From Saccharothrix deserti (GTDB lineage: Bacteria; Actinomycetota; Actinomycetes; Mycobacteriales; Pseudonocardiaceae): a DNA stretch of 64,000 bases. The notes below the pieces were generated by a model. The model had not been told where the DNA came from. It made no database searches and saw nothing but the letters and a program-made list of their open reading frames with translations. This document shows, piece after piece, positions 35,468-44,316 of this stretch. The stretch covers positions 430,842 to 494,841 of the forward strand of contig NZ_ML775960.1 of NCBI RefSeq assembly GCF_009769385.1, in the 5' to 3' direction. Each line of letters starts with the position of its first letter. Positions within the stretch are counted from its first letter, which is position 1. Made by a program: the position numbers and the translations under genes.

Positions 35468-38173
35468 TCAGGCCGAGTACTGGTGGCCCCGGTGCCGGCG
35501 CAACGCGCCCGCCAGGTCCGCCCGGCCCGCGATGCCGAGCTTGCGGTAGGCGCCGGACAGGTGCAGCTCGACCGTGCGGCGGGTGAGGAACAGGGCTTCG
35601 GCGATCTGCCGGTTGGTCAGGCCCTGCGCGGCCATGCCCGCGACGCGGGTCTCCTGCTTGGTCAGCCCGTGCACGGTGCCTTGCGCGGTGGCCGGTTCGC
35701 AGGCCCGCAGTTCCTCGGCGGCCCGCCGGATCAGCGGCTTGGACTCGCACCGGGCGCTCAGCTCGACGGCCTGCCGCAGGTGCGGGATGGCTTCTTCCGC
35801 CTGACCGCGGCGGTTGAGCTGCGCGCCCAGTTGCAACAGCGCCTCGGCGTGCAGGAGGCGGGCGGGCGAGTCGGTCAGGTACTCCACGGCCTTGCGCAGC
35901 GCGCCGGTCGCGGCTTCGTCGTCGGTGGTGAGCCCGACGGAGATCAACGCGGTGCCCATCGCCCGCGGGGTGCCCCAGCGCTTGGCGCGGGCGAGGTCTT
36001 CGGCGGCCAGTTGGGCGGCTGCCTCGCGGCGTCCCAGCGCGAGGTGTGCACGTACCGCCAACGCACGCCACGGCAGGATCGCCGGGCTGTCTATTTTGGA
36101 CGCGATAAGTCTTCGCCCGCATTCGAGCAGGTCCGCCAGCGCGCCGCGCGGGTCGTCGGTGGCGAGCTTGAGCTTGCCCCGCGCGAACAGCGTCACGTTG
36201 TGCTGGAACAGCTCCGGCAGCTCGTCGGCGAAGCCGTAGCGCACCAACAGGTCCCGGGCCTCCTCGAACCGGCCGAGGTCGACCAGGACCTCCGCCAGCC
36301 TGGCCGCGCACAGGATCGCCATGGGGCACACCGCGACCGCACCCAGTTCGTCGAACAGCCGCAGCTGCCACTTGAGGAACGTCTTGGCGCGCACCAGTTC
36401 CCCTCGGGCGAGGAAGTCCATGCCGTGCGCCATCGACACGACCGTGCCCTTGCGGAGGTGGTAGTCGTGCGGTTCGGCCTCGCTGCCGATCATGCGGCGG
36501 AACCGGTCGGACAGCTCCGGCGCGTCGGCCATGAAGCACGTGCTGACGGTGAACACGAACGGCTGCACGAACACGTCGCAGCGTTCGCCCTCCAACGCCT
36601 CGGCGGCGTACTGGAGGGCCTTCTCGGCCGACTCGCCGCGCAACGCGTGCCCGAGCGACAGGAACGCGGAGTGGACCTGGCGCAGCCGCGGCGACTGCGG
36701 CACGTCGGTCTCCAGTTCCTCGGTGAACATGCTGGCGCGCAGCGCGAGGCCGACGTTGTTCCCCGCACCCGCGAGGTACGACATGGCCTTCAGCTCCCAC
36801 GACTCGTCGTGCTCCTGGGAGGTGAGCCGGGACACCAGTTGCAGGCCGATGGACAGCGCGAGGCGGGCCTCCGGGGCGCTGCACAGGCGCAGCAGCATGG
36901 TGACCGCCTGTCCGGCGGCGGAGCGGGCGTCGTCGGCGTGGGCCAACGCGTCCCGCAACCGGGCCATGCCCGCCTCCTGGTCGACCAGGAACGTGATGTG
37001 CACGAGTTCCAGTTGCACGGCAAGGCGTTCGTCCGACGACAGCCGTTCCTCCAGCGCGCGCTCCAGGTAGTCCTGTGCGTCGTCCAGCCGGTCGTCGTAG
37101 GTCGCTTTGCGTGCCGCACGCCGCAGGACCTCCACACCCCACGGAAGCGGCACAGCGCGCGCTCCGCGAAGGTGCACGGCGATCCGCTCGTCCGGTGCGC
37201 CGGCGTCCAGCAGCAGCACGGCGGCGCGCGCGTGGTCGGCGGCCCTGGTGGCGACCGGGAGGTCCGCTAACACGGAGTTGCGCAGGTACTGGTGGCAGAA
37301 GCCGAGCGGGTAGTCGTCGCGGAAGACGCGCAGCCGAACCAGGCCGTCGATGATCCGCAGCGCGCGGCGCGGTTCGACGCCCGCCATCGCGGCGAGGCGG
37401 TCCACGGTCGCGTCCTCACCCAGCACGGCCGCGGCGCGCACGACCTCCGCCGAACCCTCGTAACGGCGCAGTCGCACCCGCAGCGCTGCCCCGATCTCCG
37501 CCGAGCCGAGCCCGCGCACGGTGGCCGCGGTCGCGCCGGGGCGCGCACGCAGCTGTTCGACCAGCGCTCCCAGCAGTTTGGAGTTGCCCCTGGTCACTTC
37601 CCGGCAGACCGACGCGGGCGCGTCGCCGACGAGTGCGGTGACCGCCGCCACGTCCAACCCGGTCAGTTCGACGTGCTCGTGGTGGGCGCCCACCAGCTCG
37701 GGCAGGGTCACCTCGCCGACCGGCGCCTGACCGGTGGTGGCGGCGAACACGACCGCCAACGGCTGGTCGCAGACCCGGCGCAGCACGTAGGCCAGGCAGC
37801 GCAGGGACCAGCTGTCCGACAGGTCCACGTCGTCCACGACCAGCAGCAGCGGCCCGCGGCCCAGCGCCTCCCGGACCACGCGGTAGAACCAGTCCAGCGA
37901 GTCGGCCTGCCCGTCGTGCAGGCCCTCGGCCAGCCGGCCGACCACGCCACCGTGCAGGTCGCTCTCCAGCCGGGCGGCGATGGCCGACGCCACCGTGAAC
38001 CCGAGTTCACGGGCGTCGTCGATGATCGCGCTCAACAGGGCCGACTTGCCGATGCCGATCTCGCCGGTGACCAGCAGTGTCGTGGTCCGGCCGGTCAGCA
38101 CGCCGCGCAACAGCGCGCGGGCGGAGCGCAGTTCGCGGTCCCGGCCCGGCAGTCTCGGGTTCGATGCTGTCAC
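35468..38173 (-). CDS. Large LuxR-family (LAL-type) ATPase transcriptional regulator
   Basis: 901 aa from GTG at 38173. N-terminal AAA/NACHT-like ATPase with Walker A TGEIGIGKSALLSAI and Walker B LLLVVDDVDLSDSW. A long TPR-like helical middle follows. The C-terminal LuxR helix-turn-helix is GLTKQETRVAGMAAQGLTNR, QIAEALFLTRRTVELHLSGA. LAL regulators typically activate secondary-metabolite or sugar-uptake genes; target not evident. It lies downstream of the ECF sigma gene in the same direction, 258 bp apart, with TCGGTACC motifs between. Confidence 0.92.
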   Translation of the reverse strand: MTASNPRLPGRDRELRSARALLRGVLTGRTTTLLVTGEIGIGKSALLSAIIDDARELGFTVASAIAARLESDLHGGVVGRLAEGLHDGQADSLDWFYRVVREALGRGPLLLVVDDVDLSDSWSLRCLAYVLRRVCDQPLAVVFAATTGQAPVGEVTLPELVGAHHEHVELTGLDVAAVTALVGDAPASVCREVTRGNSKLLGALVEQLRARPGATAATVRGLGSAEIGAALRVRLRRYEGSAEVVRAAAVLGEDATVDRLAAMAGVEPRRALRIIDGLVRLRVFRDDYPLGFCHQYLRNSVLADLPVATRAADHARAAVLLLDAGAPDERIAVHLRGARAVPLPWGVEVLRRAARKATYDDRLDDAQDYLERALEERLSSDERLAVQLELVHITFLVDQEAGMARLRDALAHADDARSAAGQAVTMLLRLCSAPEARLALSIGLQLVSRLTSQEHDESWELKAMSYLAGAGNNVGLALRASMFTEELETDVPQSPRLRQVHSAFLSLGHALRGESAEKALQYAAEALEGERCDVFVQPFVFTVSTCFMADAPELSDRFRRMIGSEAEPHDYHLRKGTVVSMAHGMDFLARGELVRAKTFLKWQLRLFDELGAVAVCPMAILCAARLAEVLVDLGRFEEARDLLVRYGFADELPELFQHNVTLFARGKLKLATDDPRGALADLLECGRRLIASKIDSPAILPWRALAVRAHLALGRREAAAQLAAEDLARAKRWGTPRAMGTALISVGLTTDDEAATGALRKAVEYLTDSPARLLHAEALLQLGAQLNRRGQAEEAIPHLRQAVELSARCESKPLIRRAAEELRACEPATAQGTVHGLTKQETRVAGMAAQGLTNRQIAEALFLTRRTVELHLSGAYRKLGIAGRADLAGALRRHRGHQYSA

Positions 38174-38248
38174 CGGATAGCTCCGATCTGCTGCGGCCAG
38201 CCCGGGGCGGTGGATCGGGACCACCACGGTAGGACACCTGTCCAGTCC

Positions 38249-38300
38249 CCTCGGTACCGAAGGCCCGGGATCGCCGGTCCGCAATTTCCTTCGGTACCCA
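38249..38300. promoter_or_regulatory. Paired TCGGTACC motifs before the LAL regulator
   Basis: CCTCGGTACCGAAGG (38249-38263, with the perfect 10-bp palindrome TCGGTACCGA) and CCTTCGGTACCCA (38288-38300). The TCGGTACC cores are exactly 40 bp apart, four helical turns, 73-130 bp upstream of the regulator start. Possible autoregulatory sites. Confidence 0.4.
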
Positions 38301-38431
38301 CCGTAGAGACCTTCGGCCGGTCTTCGGCAAGAATCGAGGTCCCACTTCGGAAACCCGATTCGACCACCGCGCCAACAATGCACGCGCCCAACGGTCCGGG
38401 TATTTCTTCCGGGTGACTTCGGCGTGCTTTC

Positions 38432-38965
38432 TCAGTGCAACTCGCGCAAGGCGCGGCGCAGGATCTTCATCGCGTTGTAGACCCGCGACTTCACGGTTCC
38501 CTCCGGAATTCCGAGCACCAGCGCGGCCTCACGCACGGTGCGACCGCGCACGTACGTCTCGTAAATCGCGGCGCGGTGCTCGTCGCCGAGCCTGCTGATC
38601 ACGTCGTGGATCACCATGGCGGACAGCCGCTGTTCGGTCTCGTCCGGCGCCTCGACCGCGTCCGGGCTGGTCAGCTCAACTTCCTGAGGTCTCGCCTGCC
38701 TCGTGCGCCACCCGTCGATGACGATCCTCCTGGCCACTGTGAGCAGCCAACCCCGCAGCATCCGCGGGTCGCGGACCAGCGTCTCGGCGTTCTGCCACGC
38801 ACGGATCAAGGTCTCCTGGACCACGTCCTCGGTCCACTGCCGGTCGTGGTTGGTCAGGCCGAGCACATGGGCGTACAACGCGCCCTTGAACTGCGAGTAC
38901 AGCGCGGTGACGAGTTCTTCGCCGGACTGCCCCTCATCCACGCAGACACCGCCCACTGAATTCAT
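38432..38965 (-). CDS. ECF-type RNA polymerase sigma factor, SigL-like
   Basis: 177 aa. Region 2 (LYSQFKGALYAHVLGLTNHD, RQWTEDVVQETLIRAWQNAE, LLTVARRIVIDGWR) and region 4 (ETYVRGRTVREAALVLGIPE, GTVKSRVYNAMKILRRAL) are intact. Closest in style to the SigL group. A cognate anti-sigma gene normally follows such a gene; none is seen here. Instead a divergent membrane reductase-ferredoxin lies 279 bp away. GGGAGG precedes the ATG by 11 nt. Confidence 0.93.
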   Translation of the reverse strand: MNSVGGVCVDEGQSGEELVTALYSQFKGALYAHVLGLTNHDRQWTEDVVQETLIRAWQNAETLVRDPRMLRGWLLTVARRIVIDGWRTRQARPQEVELTSPDAVEAPDETEQRLSAMVIHDVISRLGDEHRAAIYETYVRGRTVREAALVLGIPEGTVKSRVYNAMKILRRALRELH

Positions 38966-39133
38966 GGAGTACCAAACCTCCCAGAGTTCACGCGCGGCGG
39001 GGCGAATAAGACAGTGGCGAACGTACTACAACACAACGCCCCGATCCAACACTGCGCAACGTGTTCCGGGAACGTCACCGTGCGTTCTAGGGGCCGCATC
39101 GTGTTGACCATCCGCGCGGTTCTGGAGTATCGA

Positions 39134-39149
39134 TGTGATGCAGATCACA
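39134..39149. promoter_or_regulatory. Perfect CRP/GlxR-type box
   Basis: TGTGATGCAGATCACA matches the consensus TGTGA-N6-TCACA exactly, and flanking A/T extends the symmetry to 18 bp. It lies 95 bp before the reductase-ferredoxin start in the divergent 279-bp intergenic region 38966-39244. A second palindrome, GTTCCGGGAAC, lies at 39063-39073. Binding by a Crp-family regulator is inferred; none is encoded in the window. Confidence 0.75.
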
Positions 39150-39244
39150 TATCTCAATTGAACCTTCTGTCGAACCGTCCCACCCGACGTTCGTAGTTCC
39201 TCAGTAGAGGGTGGAAGTGGTTCTCTTTAACAGGGGGTGCACAC

Positions 39245-40180
39245 GTGGTGCTCGCGGTCTCGGAACACGACTCGGGAGTGTGGGACGTCGCCACGCTGTC
39301 CGGCCGGATGGCCTACGTGACCATGTGCTTGACCGCGTGCTGGGGTGTGCTGACCGCCACCGGCTGGGTCCGCAAGATCACCGGACGGGCCGCGCTGCGG
39401 ATCACGCACCAGGTGCTGGCGACGTTCGCCGTGGCCACGGCCGTGGTCCACGCGGTGACGTTCCTCTTGCTGGAGAACGGATCCCTGGCGATCTACCAGC
39501 TCGTGCTGCCGCTCGTCGGCGGCGGTGAGATGCGACACGCGCTCGGCGTGATCGGCCTGGAGCTCATGATCGCCGCCGCGGTGACGGCCTCGCTGCAGCG
39601 CACGGTGTTCTACCGGAACTGGCTGCGCCTGCACCGGCTCGCGTACATCGGCGTGTGGCTCGGCGCGATGCACGCCTGGCTCGGCGCCGCCGCCAACGGC
39701 CACGTCTCCCTGGTGTGGATCGGCGGGATCACCGTGCTGATGCCCGCGGTCACGCTGACCATGCTGCGGTTCCTGCCGGCGCACGTGCTCGCGCGGCTCG
39801 GCGTGATCGAGGCCGCCCCGACGCGGGTCGACGACCGTCGACGGCCGGTCACGGACGATCAGCCGCCGGCCGAGGACGACCGGCCGGTCGACGGCGCGCC
39901 GACCGGGCTCCGGGTCGCCGTCGACCACGGGCGCTGCCGGCACTTCGCGCTGTGCCAGGTGCAGGCGCCCAGGGTGTTCCGGATGCTGGACGACGGGCGG
40001 CTGCGCTACGCGCGCAACCCCGACGCCGACCAGGCCCCGCAGGTGCACGCGGCGGCACGGGCGTGCCCGATGCGCGCGATCAACGTGAACGCCAGCGACG
40101 TGAACACCCGCGACGAGATCCGCGTCCCCGAGACGTCGGGGCCGAAGCACCGCCGATCAACGATCGACCTGGACCGCTGA
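39245..40180 (+). CDS. Ferric-reductase-like membrane haem protein fused to a ferredoxin
   Basis: 311 aa from GTG at 39245. Residues about 20-180 hold five to six membrane helices with paired histidines in HX13H (THQVLATFAVATAVVHAVTF) and HX12H (LHRLAYIGVWLGAMHAWL) spacing, the bis-haem pattern of the FRE/NOX/YedZ family. After a Pro/Asp-rich linker, residues about 220-285 form a [3Fe-4S]-type ferredoxin (CRHFALC, a CX5C, and ARACPM). No FAD or NAD module. Presumably moves electrons across the membrane via the ferredoxin; direction and partner unknown. Confidence 0.85.
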   Translation: MVLAVSEHDSGVWDVATLSGRMAYVTMCLTACWGVLTATGWVRKITGRAALRITHQVLATFAVATAVVHAVTFLLLENGSLAIYQLVLPLVGGGEMRHALGVIGLELMIAAAVTASLQRTVFYRNWLRLHRLAYIGVWLGAMHAWLGAAANGHVSLVWIGGITVLMPAVTLTMLRFLPAHVLARLGVIEAAPTRVDDRRRPVTDDQPPAEDDRPVDGAPTGLRVAVDHGRCRHFALCQVQAPRVFRMLDDGRLRYARNPDADQAPQVHAAARACPMRAINVNASDVNTRDEIRVPETSGPKHRRSTIDLDR

Positions 40181-40207
40181 GGGGCGAGCGCCGCCGCAGG
40201 GCCGGTG

Positions 40208-42172
40208 TCAGCCCTGCGTCAACGCCGGGTTGCGCACCGGGGAACCCTTGCCGACCGGCGAGATCGGCAGCAGCGCCCGACCGGTGGGGCCGACCTCGAT
40301 GTCGGTGCCCATCGCCGGGCACACACCGCAGTCGAAGCACGGCGTCCAGCGGCAGTCGTCCTGCTCACGCTCGTCCAGCGCGTCCTGCCAGTCCGCCCAG
40401 AGCCATTCCTTGTCCAGCCCCGAGTCGAGGTGGTCCCAGGGCAGGACCTCCAGCTCCTCGCGCTCCCGGGTGGTGAACCAGGCCAGGTCCACGCCCAGCG
40501 GCGGCAGCTCGGCCTCGGCGGCCTTCACCCAGCGGTCGTAGGAGAAGTGCTCGGACCAGCCGTCGAACCGGCCGCCCTCGCGCCACACCCGCTCGATCAC
40601 CAGGCCGATGCGCCGGTCGCCGCGCGACAGCAGTCCTTCGATCAGCGACGGCTTGCCGTCGTGGTAGCGCATGCCGATGTTGCGGCCCAGCGCGCGGTCG
40701 GAGTTCACCGCCTCGCGCAGCTTGCGCAGCCGGTCGTCCACCGTCTCCGGGTCGCACTGCGCGGCCCACTGGAACGGCGTGTGCGGCTTGGGCACGAACC
40801 CGCCGATGGAGATGGTGCAGCGGATGTCCTTGCGGCCGGAGACCTCCCGGCCCGCGCGGATGACGTTCTTGGCCATCTCGGCGATCTGGACCACGTCGTC
40901 GTCGGTCTCGGTGGGCAGGCCGCACATGAAGTACAGCTTCACCTGCCGCCAGCCCGCGCTGAACGCCGCGCTGACCGTGCGGATCAGGTCCTCCTCCGAC
41001 ACCATCTTGTTGATCACGCGCCGGAGGCGTTCGCTGCCGCCCTCCGGGGCGAACGTCAGGCCCGAGCGGCGGCCGTTGCGGGACAGCTCGTTGGCCAGGT
41101 CGATGTTGAACGCGTCGACCCGCGTGCTGGGCAGCGACAGGCTGGTGTTCGTGCCCTCGTAGCGGTCCGCGAGGCCCTTGGTGATCTCGGCGATCTCCGA
41201 GTGGTCCGCGCTGGACAGCGACAGCAGGCCGACCTCCTCGAAACCGGTCGCCTCCAGGCCGCGCTGCACCATCGCGCCGATGCCCTCGATGGACCGCTCG
41301 CGCACCGGGCGGGTGATCATGCCCGCCTGGCAGAACCGGCAGCCGCGCGTGCAGCCGCGGAAGATCTCCACGCTCATCCGCTCGTGCACGCTCTCCGCGA
41401 GCGGCACCAGCGGCTGCTTCGGGTACGGCCACGCGTCGAGGTCCATCGTGGTCCGCTTGAACACCCGGTACGGCACCCGCTCGCGGTTGGGCACCACGCG
41501 CTGGATGCGGCCGTCCGGCAGGTACTCCACGTCGTAGAAGCGCGGCACGTACACGCCGCCGGTCTCGGCCAGCCTGGTCAGGATCTCGTCCCGCCCGCCC
41601 GGACGGCCCTCGGCCTTCCACGCGCGGACGATGTCGGTGATCTCCAGGACGGCTTCCTCGCCGTCGCCGAGCACGGCGGCGTCGACGAACGGCGAGATCG
41701 GCTCCGGGTTGAACGCCGCGTGCCCGCCGGCCACCACGATGGGGTGGTCGTCGGTGCGGTCGGCGGCGTGGATCGGGATGCCCGCCAGGTCGAGCGCGTT
41801 GAGCAGGTTCGTGTAGCCCAGCTCGGTGGCGAAGCTGACGCCGAACAGGTCGAAGGCGCCGACGGGCCGGTGCGCGTCGACGGTGAACTGCGGGACGCCG
41901 TGCTCGCGCATGAGCTTCTCGAGGTCGGGCCACACCGCGTAGGTCCGCTCGGCCAGCACGTCCGGCTGCTCGTTGAGGACCTCGTACAGGATCATGACGC
42001 CCTGGTTGGGCAGCCCGACCTCGTAGGCGTCCGGGTACATCAGGGCCCACCGCACGGCGGCGGCGTCCCAGTCCTTGACGGTGGCGTTGAGTTCCCCGCC
42101 GACGTATTGCACCGGCTTGGACACCCTCGGCAGCAGGGGTTCCAGGGCGGGGAAGACCGACTCGACACTCAC
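40208..42172 (-). CDS. TIGR03960 family B12-binding radical SAM protein
   Basis: 654 aa. N-terminal cobalamin-binding-like part (WALMYPDAYEVGLPNQGVMI), then a radical SAM domain with the [4Fe-4S] motif GCTRGCRFCQAG, and SLPSTRVDAFNIDLANELSR, SGLTFAPEGGSERLRRVINK. The Cys-rich C-terminus is CRWTPCFDCGVCPAMG. Companion of the TIGR03936 protein at 32981-33763, normally its direct neighbour. Activity not established for the family; RNA modification is often assumed. Confidence 0.93.
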   Translation of the reverse strand: MSVESVFPALEPLLPRVSKPVQYVGGELNATVKDWDAAAVRWALMYPDAYEVGLPNQGVMILYEVLNEQPDVLAERTYAVWPDLEKLMREHGVPQFTVDAHRPVGAFDLFGVSFATELGYTNLLNALDLAGIPIHAADRTDDHPIVVAGGHAAFNPEPISPFVDAAVLGDGEEAVLEITDIVRAWKAEGRPGGRDEILTRLAETGGVYVPRFYDVEYLPDGRIQRVVPNRERVPYRVFKRTTMDLDAWPYPKQPLVPLAESVHERMSVEIFRGCTRGCRFCQAGMITRPVRERSIEGIGAMVQRGLEATGFEEVGLLSLSSADHSEIAEITKGLADRYEGTNTSLSLPSTRVDAFNIDLANELSRNGRRSGLTFAPEGGSERLRRVINKMVSEEDLIRTVSAAFSAGWRQVKLYFMCGLPTETDDDVVQIAEMAKNVIRAGREVSGRKDIRCTISIGGFVPKPHTPFQWAAQCDPETVDDRLRKLREAVNSDRALGRNIGMRYHDGKPSLIEGLLSRGDRRIGLVIERVWREGGRFDGWSEHFSYDRWVKAAEAELPPLGVDLAWFTTREREELEVLPWDHLDSGLDKEWLWADWQDALDEREQDDCRWTPCFDCGVCPAMGTDIEVGPTGRALLPISPVGKGSPVRNPALTQG

Positions 42173-42203
42173 GGATTCAGGGTAACGGCAGCGCCGTCGG
42201 GCG

Positions 42204-42614
42204 TCAGAACAGCGGTCCGGTGACGGTGAGGCCGAGTTCGGACCCCGCGCCCGCGTACAGGCCGAAGAACAGCAGCGCCGCGCCGGCGAGGGACAGGTCC
42301 TTGCTGAACTGGGTCATCGCCATCTGCTTGGCCTGCGGGTCCGTCTCCTTCCAGAACGGGTGCATCAGGAACGCCGTCGGCAGCAGGAAGATCACCAGCA
42401 GCAGCGCACCGAGATCCGCCCACACACCCAGGAGCAGCATCAACGCCCCGACGATCTGGAGCGCGCCAGTGCCGAGGGTGACGATTTTCGCCGCCGGGAC
42501 GCCCTTGGAGGCGGCGTACCCGGCCATGGCCCCGGTCTGGGTGAAGTGGCCGATCGCGGAACCGAAGAAGACGAACACGAACAGGATGCGGCCGACGAGT
42601 GCGATGACATCCAT
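42204..42614 (-). CDS. DoxX family membrane protein
   Basis: 136 aa with four hydrophobic helices: MDVIALVGRILFVFVFFGSA at the start, VTLGTGALQIVGALMLLLGV in the middle. DoxX-type integral membrane protein, in mycobacteria linked to redox/thiol defence complexes; specific function unknown. ATG at 42614 begins the first helix; an upstream in-frame ATG would add 13 polar residues. Follows the ABC genes in the same direction after a 44-bp gap. Confidence 0.85.
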   Translation of the reverse strand: MDVIALVGRILFVFVFFGSAIGHFTQTGAMAGYAASKGVPAAKIVTLGTGALQIVGALMLLLGVWADLGALLLVIFLLPTAFLMHPFWKETDPQAKQMAMTQFSKDLSLAGAALLFFGLYAGAGSELGLTVTGPLF

Positions 42615-42658
42615 GGACGGACCTCCGATCCTCGGGGTTCGTCCAGTGTTCAACTACT

Positions 42659-43531
42659 TCAGGTGAGCAGCAACTTGCCGAGCCTCCGGGCCGCGACAAC
42701 CACTCCGATGGCCGCCATCACCACGAAGTACGCGACGTGGCCCAGCGCGCCCCAGCCGACGTAACCCGTGGTCAGCGCCCTCATCAGCTCGATCGCGTGG
42801 TAGAGCGGCGTCCACTGGACCACGGTCTGGAGCCAGCCCGGGTAGACCGACAGCGGGTAGAAGGTGGTCGAGAACAGGAACATCGGCATCACGGCCAGTT
42901 GCACCAGGTCGAAGTCGTGCCACGACCGCATGAACGTGGCCGCGGCCATGCCGGCCGCCGCGAACGCCAGCGCGACCAGCAGGCACACCGGCAGCGCCAG
43001 CAGCGCCCACGGCGAGCTGATCAGCCCGAAGCCGAGCATGACCACGATGAACCCGCCGGAGTACAGGCCACCGCGGATCAGGCACCAGGTGACCTCGCCG
43101 AGCGCGATGTCGACCGGGCCCATCGGGGTGGCCAGCACCGCGTCGTACACCTTGGCGTACTTGAACTTGAAGAACAGGTTGAACGTCGCCTCGAACACCG
43201 CGCCGTTCATCGCCGACGCCGCCAGCAGCGCGGGCGCCACGAACGCGGCGTAGGGCATCGGCCCGCCGGGGCCCTCGACGGTGGTGACCAGTTGCCCGAA
43301 GCCGAAGCCGAGGGAGAACAGGAAGAACAGCGGTTCGAAGAAGCCGGAGAGGACCGACATCCAGGCGCGCTTGCTGACCAGGTAGGAGCGTTCGACCAGG
43401 ACGTGCGAACGGCCCGCGTACAGACCGGGCGGGACGATCCGGAACAGCAGGCCGTTGCTGCTCCTCGGCGCGACCGGCGGGTTCGCGGTGTCCGCGGTTC
43501 GCGGCGCCTGCGTGGAGGACTCGCGGGTCAT
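42659..43531 (-). CDS. ABC-2 type transporter permease (second of two)
   Basis: 290 aa, six membrane helices after a 40-residue soluble N-terminus. DrrB/ABC-2 family: LSGFFEPLFFLFSLGFGFGQ, MNGAVFEATFNLFFKFKYAK, YDAVLATPMGPVDIALGEVT, FLFSTTFYPLSVYPGWLQ. Its ATG overlaps the TGA of the preceding permease (ATGA). With the ATPase and first permease it forms a heterodimeric exporter, drug- or lipid-type; substrate unknown. Confidence 0.92.
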   Translation of the reverse strand: MTRESSTQAPRTADTANPPVAPRSSNGLLFRIVPPGLYAGRSHVLVERSYLVSKRAWMSVLSGFFEPLFFLFSLGFGFGQLVTTVEGPGGPMPYAAFVAPALLAASAMNGAVFEATFNLFFKFKYAKVYDAVLATPMGPVDIALGEVTWCLIRGGLYSGGFIVVMLGFGLISSPWALLALPVCLLVALAFAAAGMAAATFMRSWHDFDLVQLAVMPMFLFSTTFYPLSVYPGWLQTVVQWTPLYHAIELMRALTTGYVGWGALGHVAYFVVMAAIGVVVAARRLGKLLLT

Positions 43532-44316
43532 ACGGCCAGCCTCCGGTGGAAGTAGCGGCGCCCCAGGACGATGCCGAGCACGACCAGGGCGGCCAGGTAG
43601 GCGACGTGGCCCGCGGCGGGCAGCAGGCGCAGGGTGCCGAACGTGACGCCGCGGGCCAGTTCGATGCCGTGCCAGACGGGCGTGACCCAGGCCAGCGGGT
43701 GCAGCCAGTCCGGTAGTTGGCTCAGCGGGAAGAACCCGCCGGTGAACAGGGTCATCGGCATCACCAGGAAGCGGAAGATCGCGTTGAACGAGTCCGGTTT
43801 CTCCCTGGTCGCGGTGAAGGCCACCACGGGCGCGGTGAACGCCATGCCGGCGAGCACCGCGAACGGCACGGCGAGCACCGCCGACGGGCTGGTGATCGCG
43901 CCGAGCGCGACGGCGATGCCGAGGAACACCGCGGTGCCGGCGGCCAGGCGCAACGCGATCCACAGCAGCTGGCCGTAGAGGACGTGGGCCGGGGTGATCG
44001 GAGTGGACACCACCGCCAGGTACGACCGCTGCCACTTGAACGCCGAGAACACCGCCCACGTGGCCTCGAACACGGCGTTCTGCACGGCGGTGATCACCAG
44101 CAGCGCCGGCGCCAGGAACACGACGTACGGGTGGCCGCCGGTGGCCTCGCCCGCCTGCACCTGCGAGCCGAACCCGACGCCCATGGCCAGCAGGAACAGC
44201 ACCGGCTGGAGGAAGTTGGAGATGACCGTGGCCCGCCAGTTGCGGCGGTACCAGGTCCAGTGGCCCTCCACCGCGACCAGCGCGGCGCGGAACGGGCCGA
44301 GGACGTGCGCGTTCAT
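43528..44316 (-). CDS. ABC-2 type transporter permease (first of two)
   Basis: 262 aa, six membrane helices. ATVISNFLQPVLFLLAMGVG, VQNAVFEATWAVFSAFKWQR, YLAVVSTPITPAHVLYGQLL and LTGGFFPLSQLPDWLHPLAW parallel the other permease closely, so the two arose by duplication. The ATG at 44316 overlaps the ATPase stop by one base (TGATG). A NodJ/DrrB-like channel subunit. Confidence 0.92.
   Translation of the reverse strand: MNAHVLGPFRAALVAVEGHWTWYRRNWRATVISNFLQPVLFLLAMGVGFGSQVQAGEATGGHPYVVFLAPALLVITAVQNAVFEATWAVFSAFKWQRSYLAVVSTPITPAHVLYGQLLWIALRLAAGTAVFLGIAVALGAITSPSAVLAVPFAVLAGMAFTAPVVAFTATREKPDSFNAIFRFLVMPMTLFTGGFFPLSQLPDWLHPLAWVTPVWHGIELARGVTFGTLRLLPAAGHVAYLAALVVLGIVLGRRYFHRRLAV

Noticed and set aside
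39063-39200. An ECF-type autoregulated promoter (GAAC...CGTT) in the sigma/reductase intergenic region
   Set aside because: GAAC and CGT elements exist but none has the required 16-17 bp spacing, so no promoter was called.
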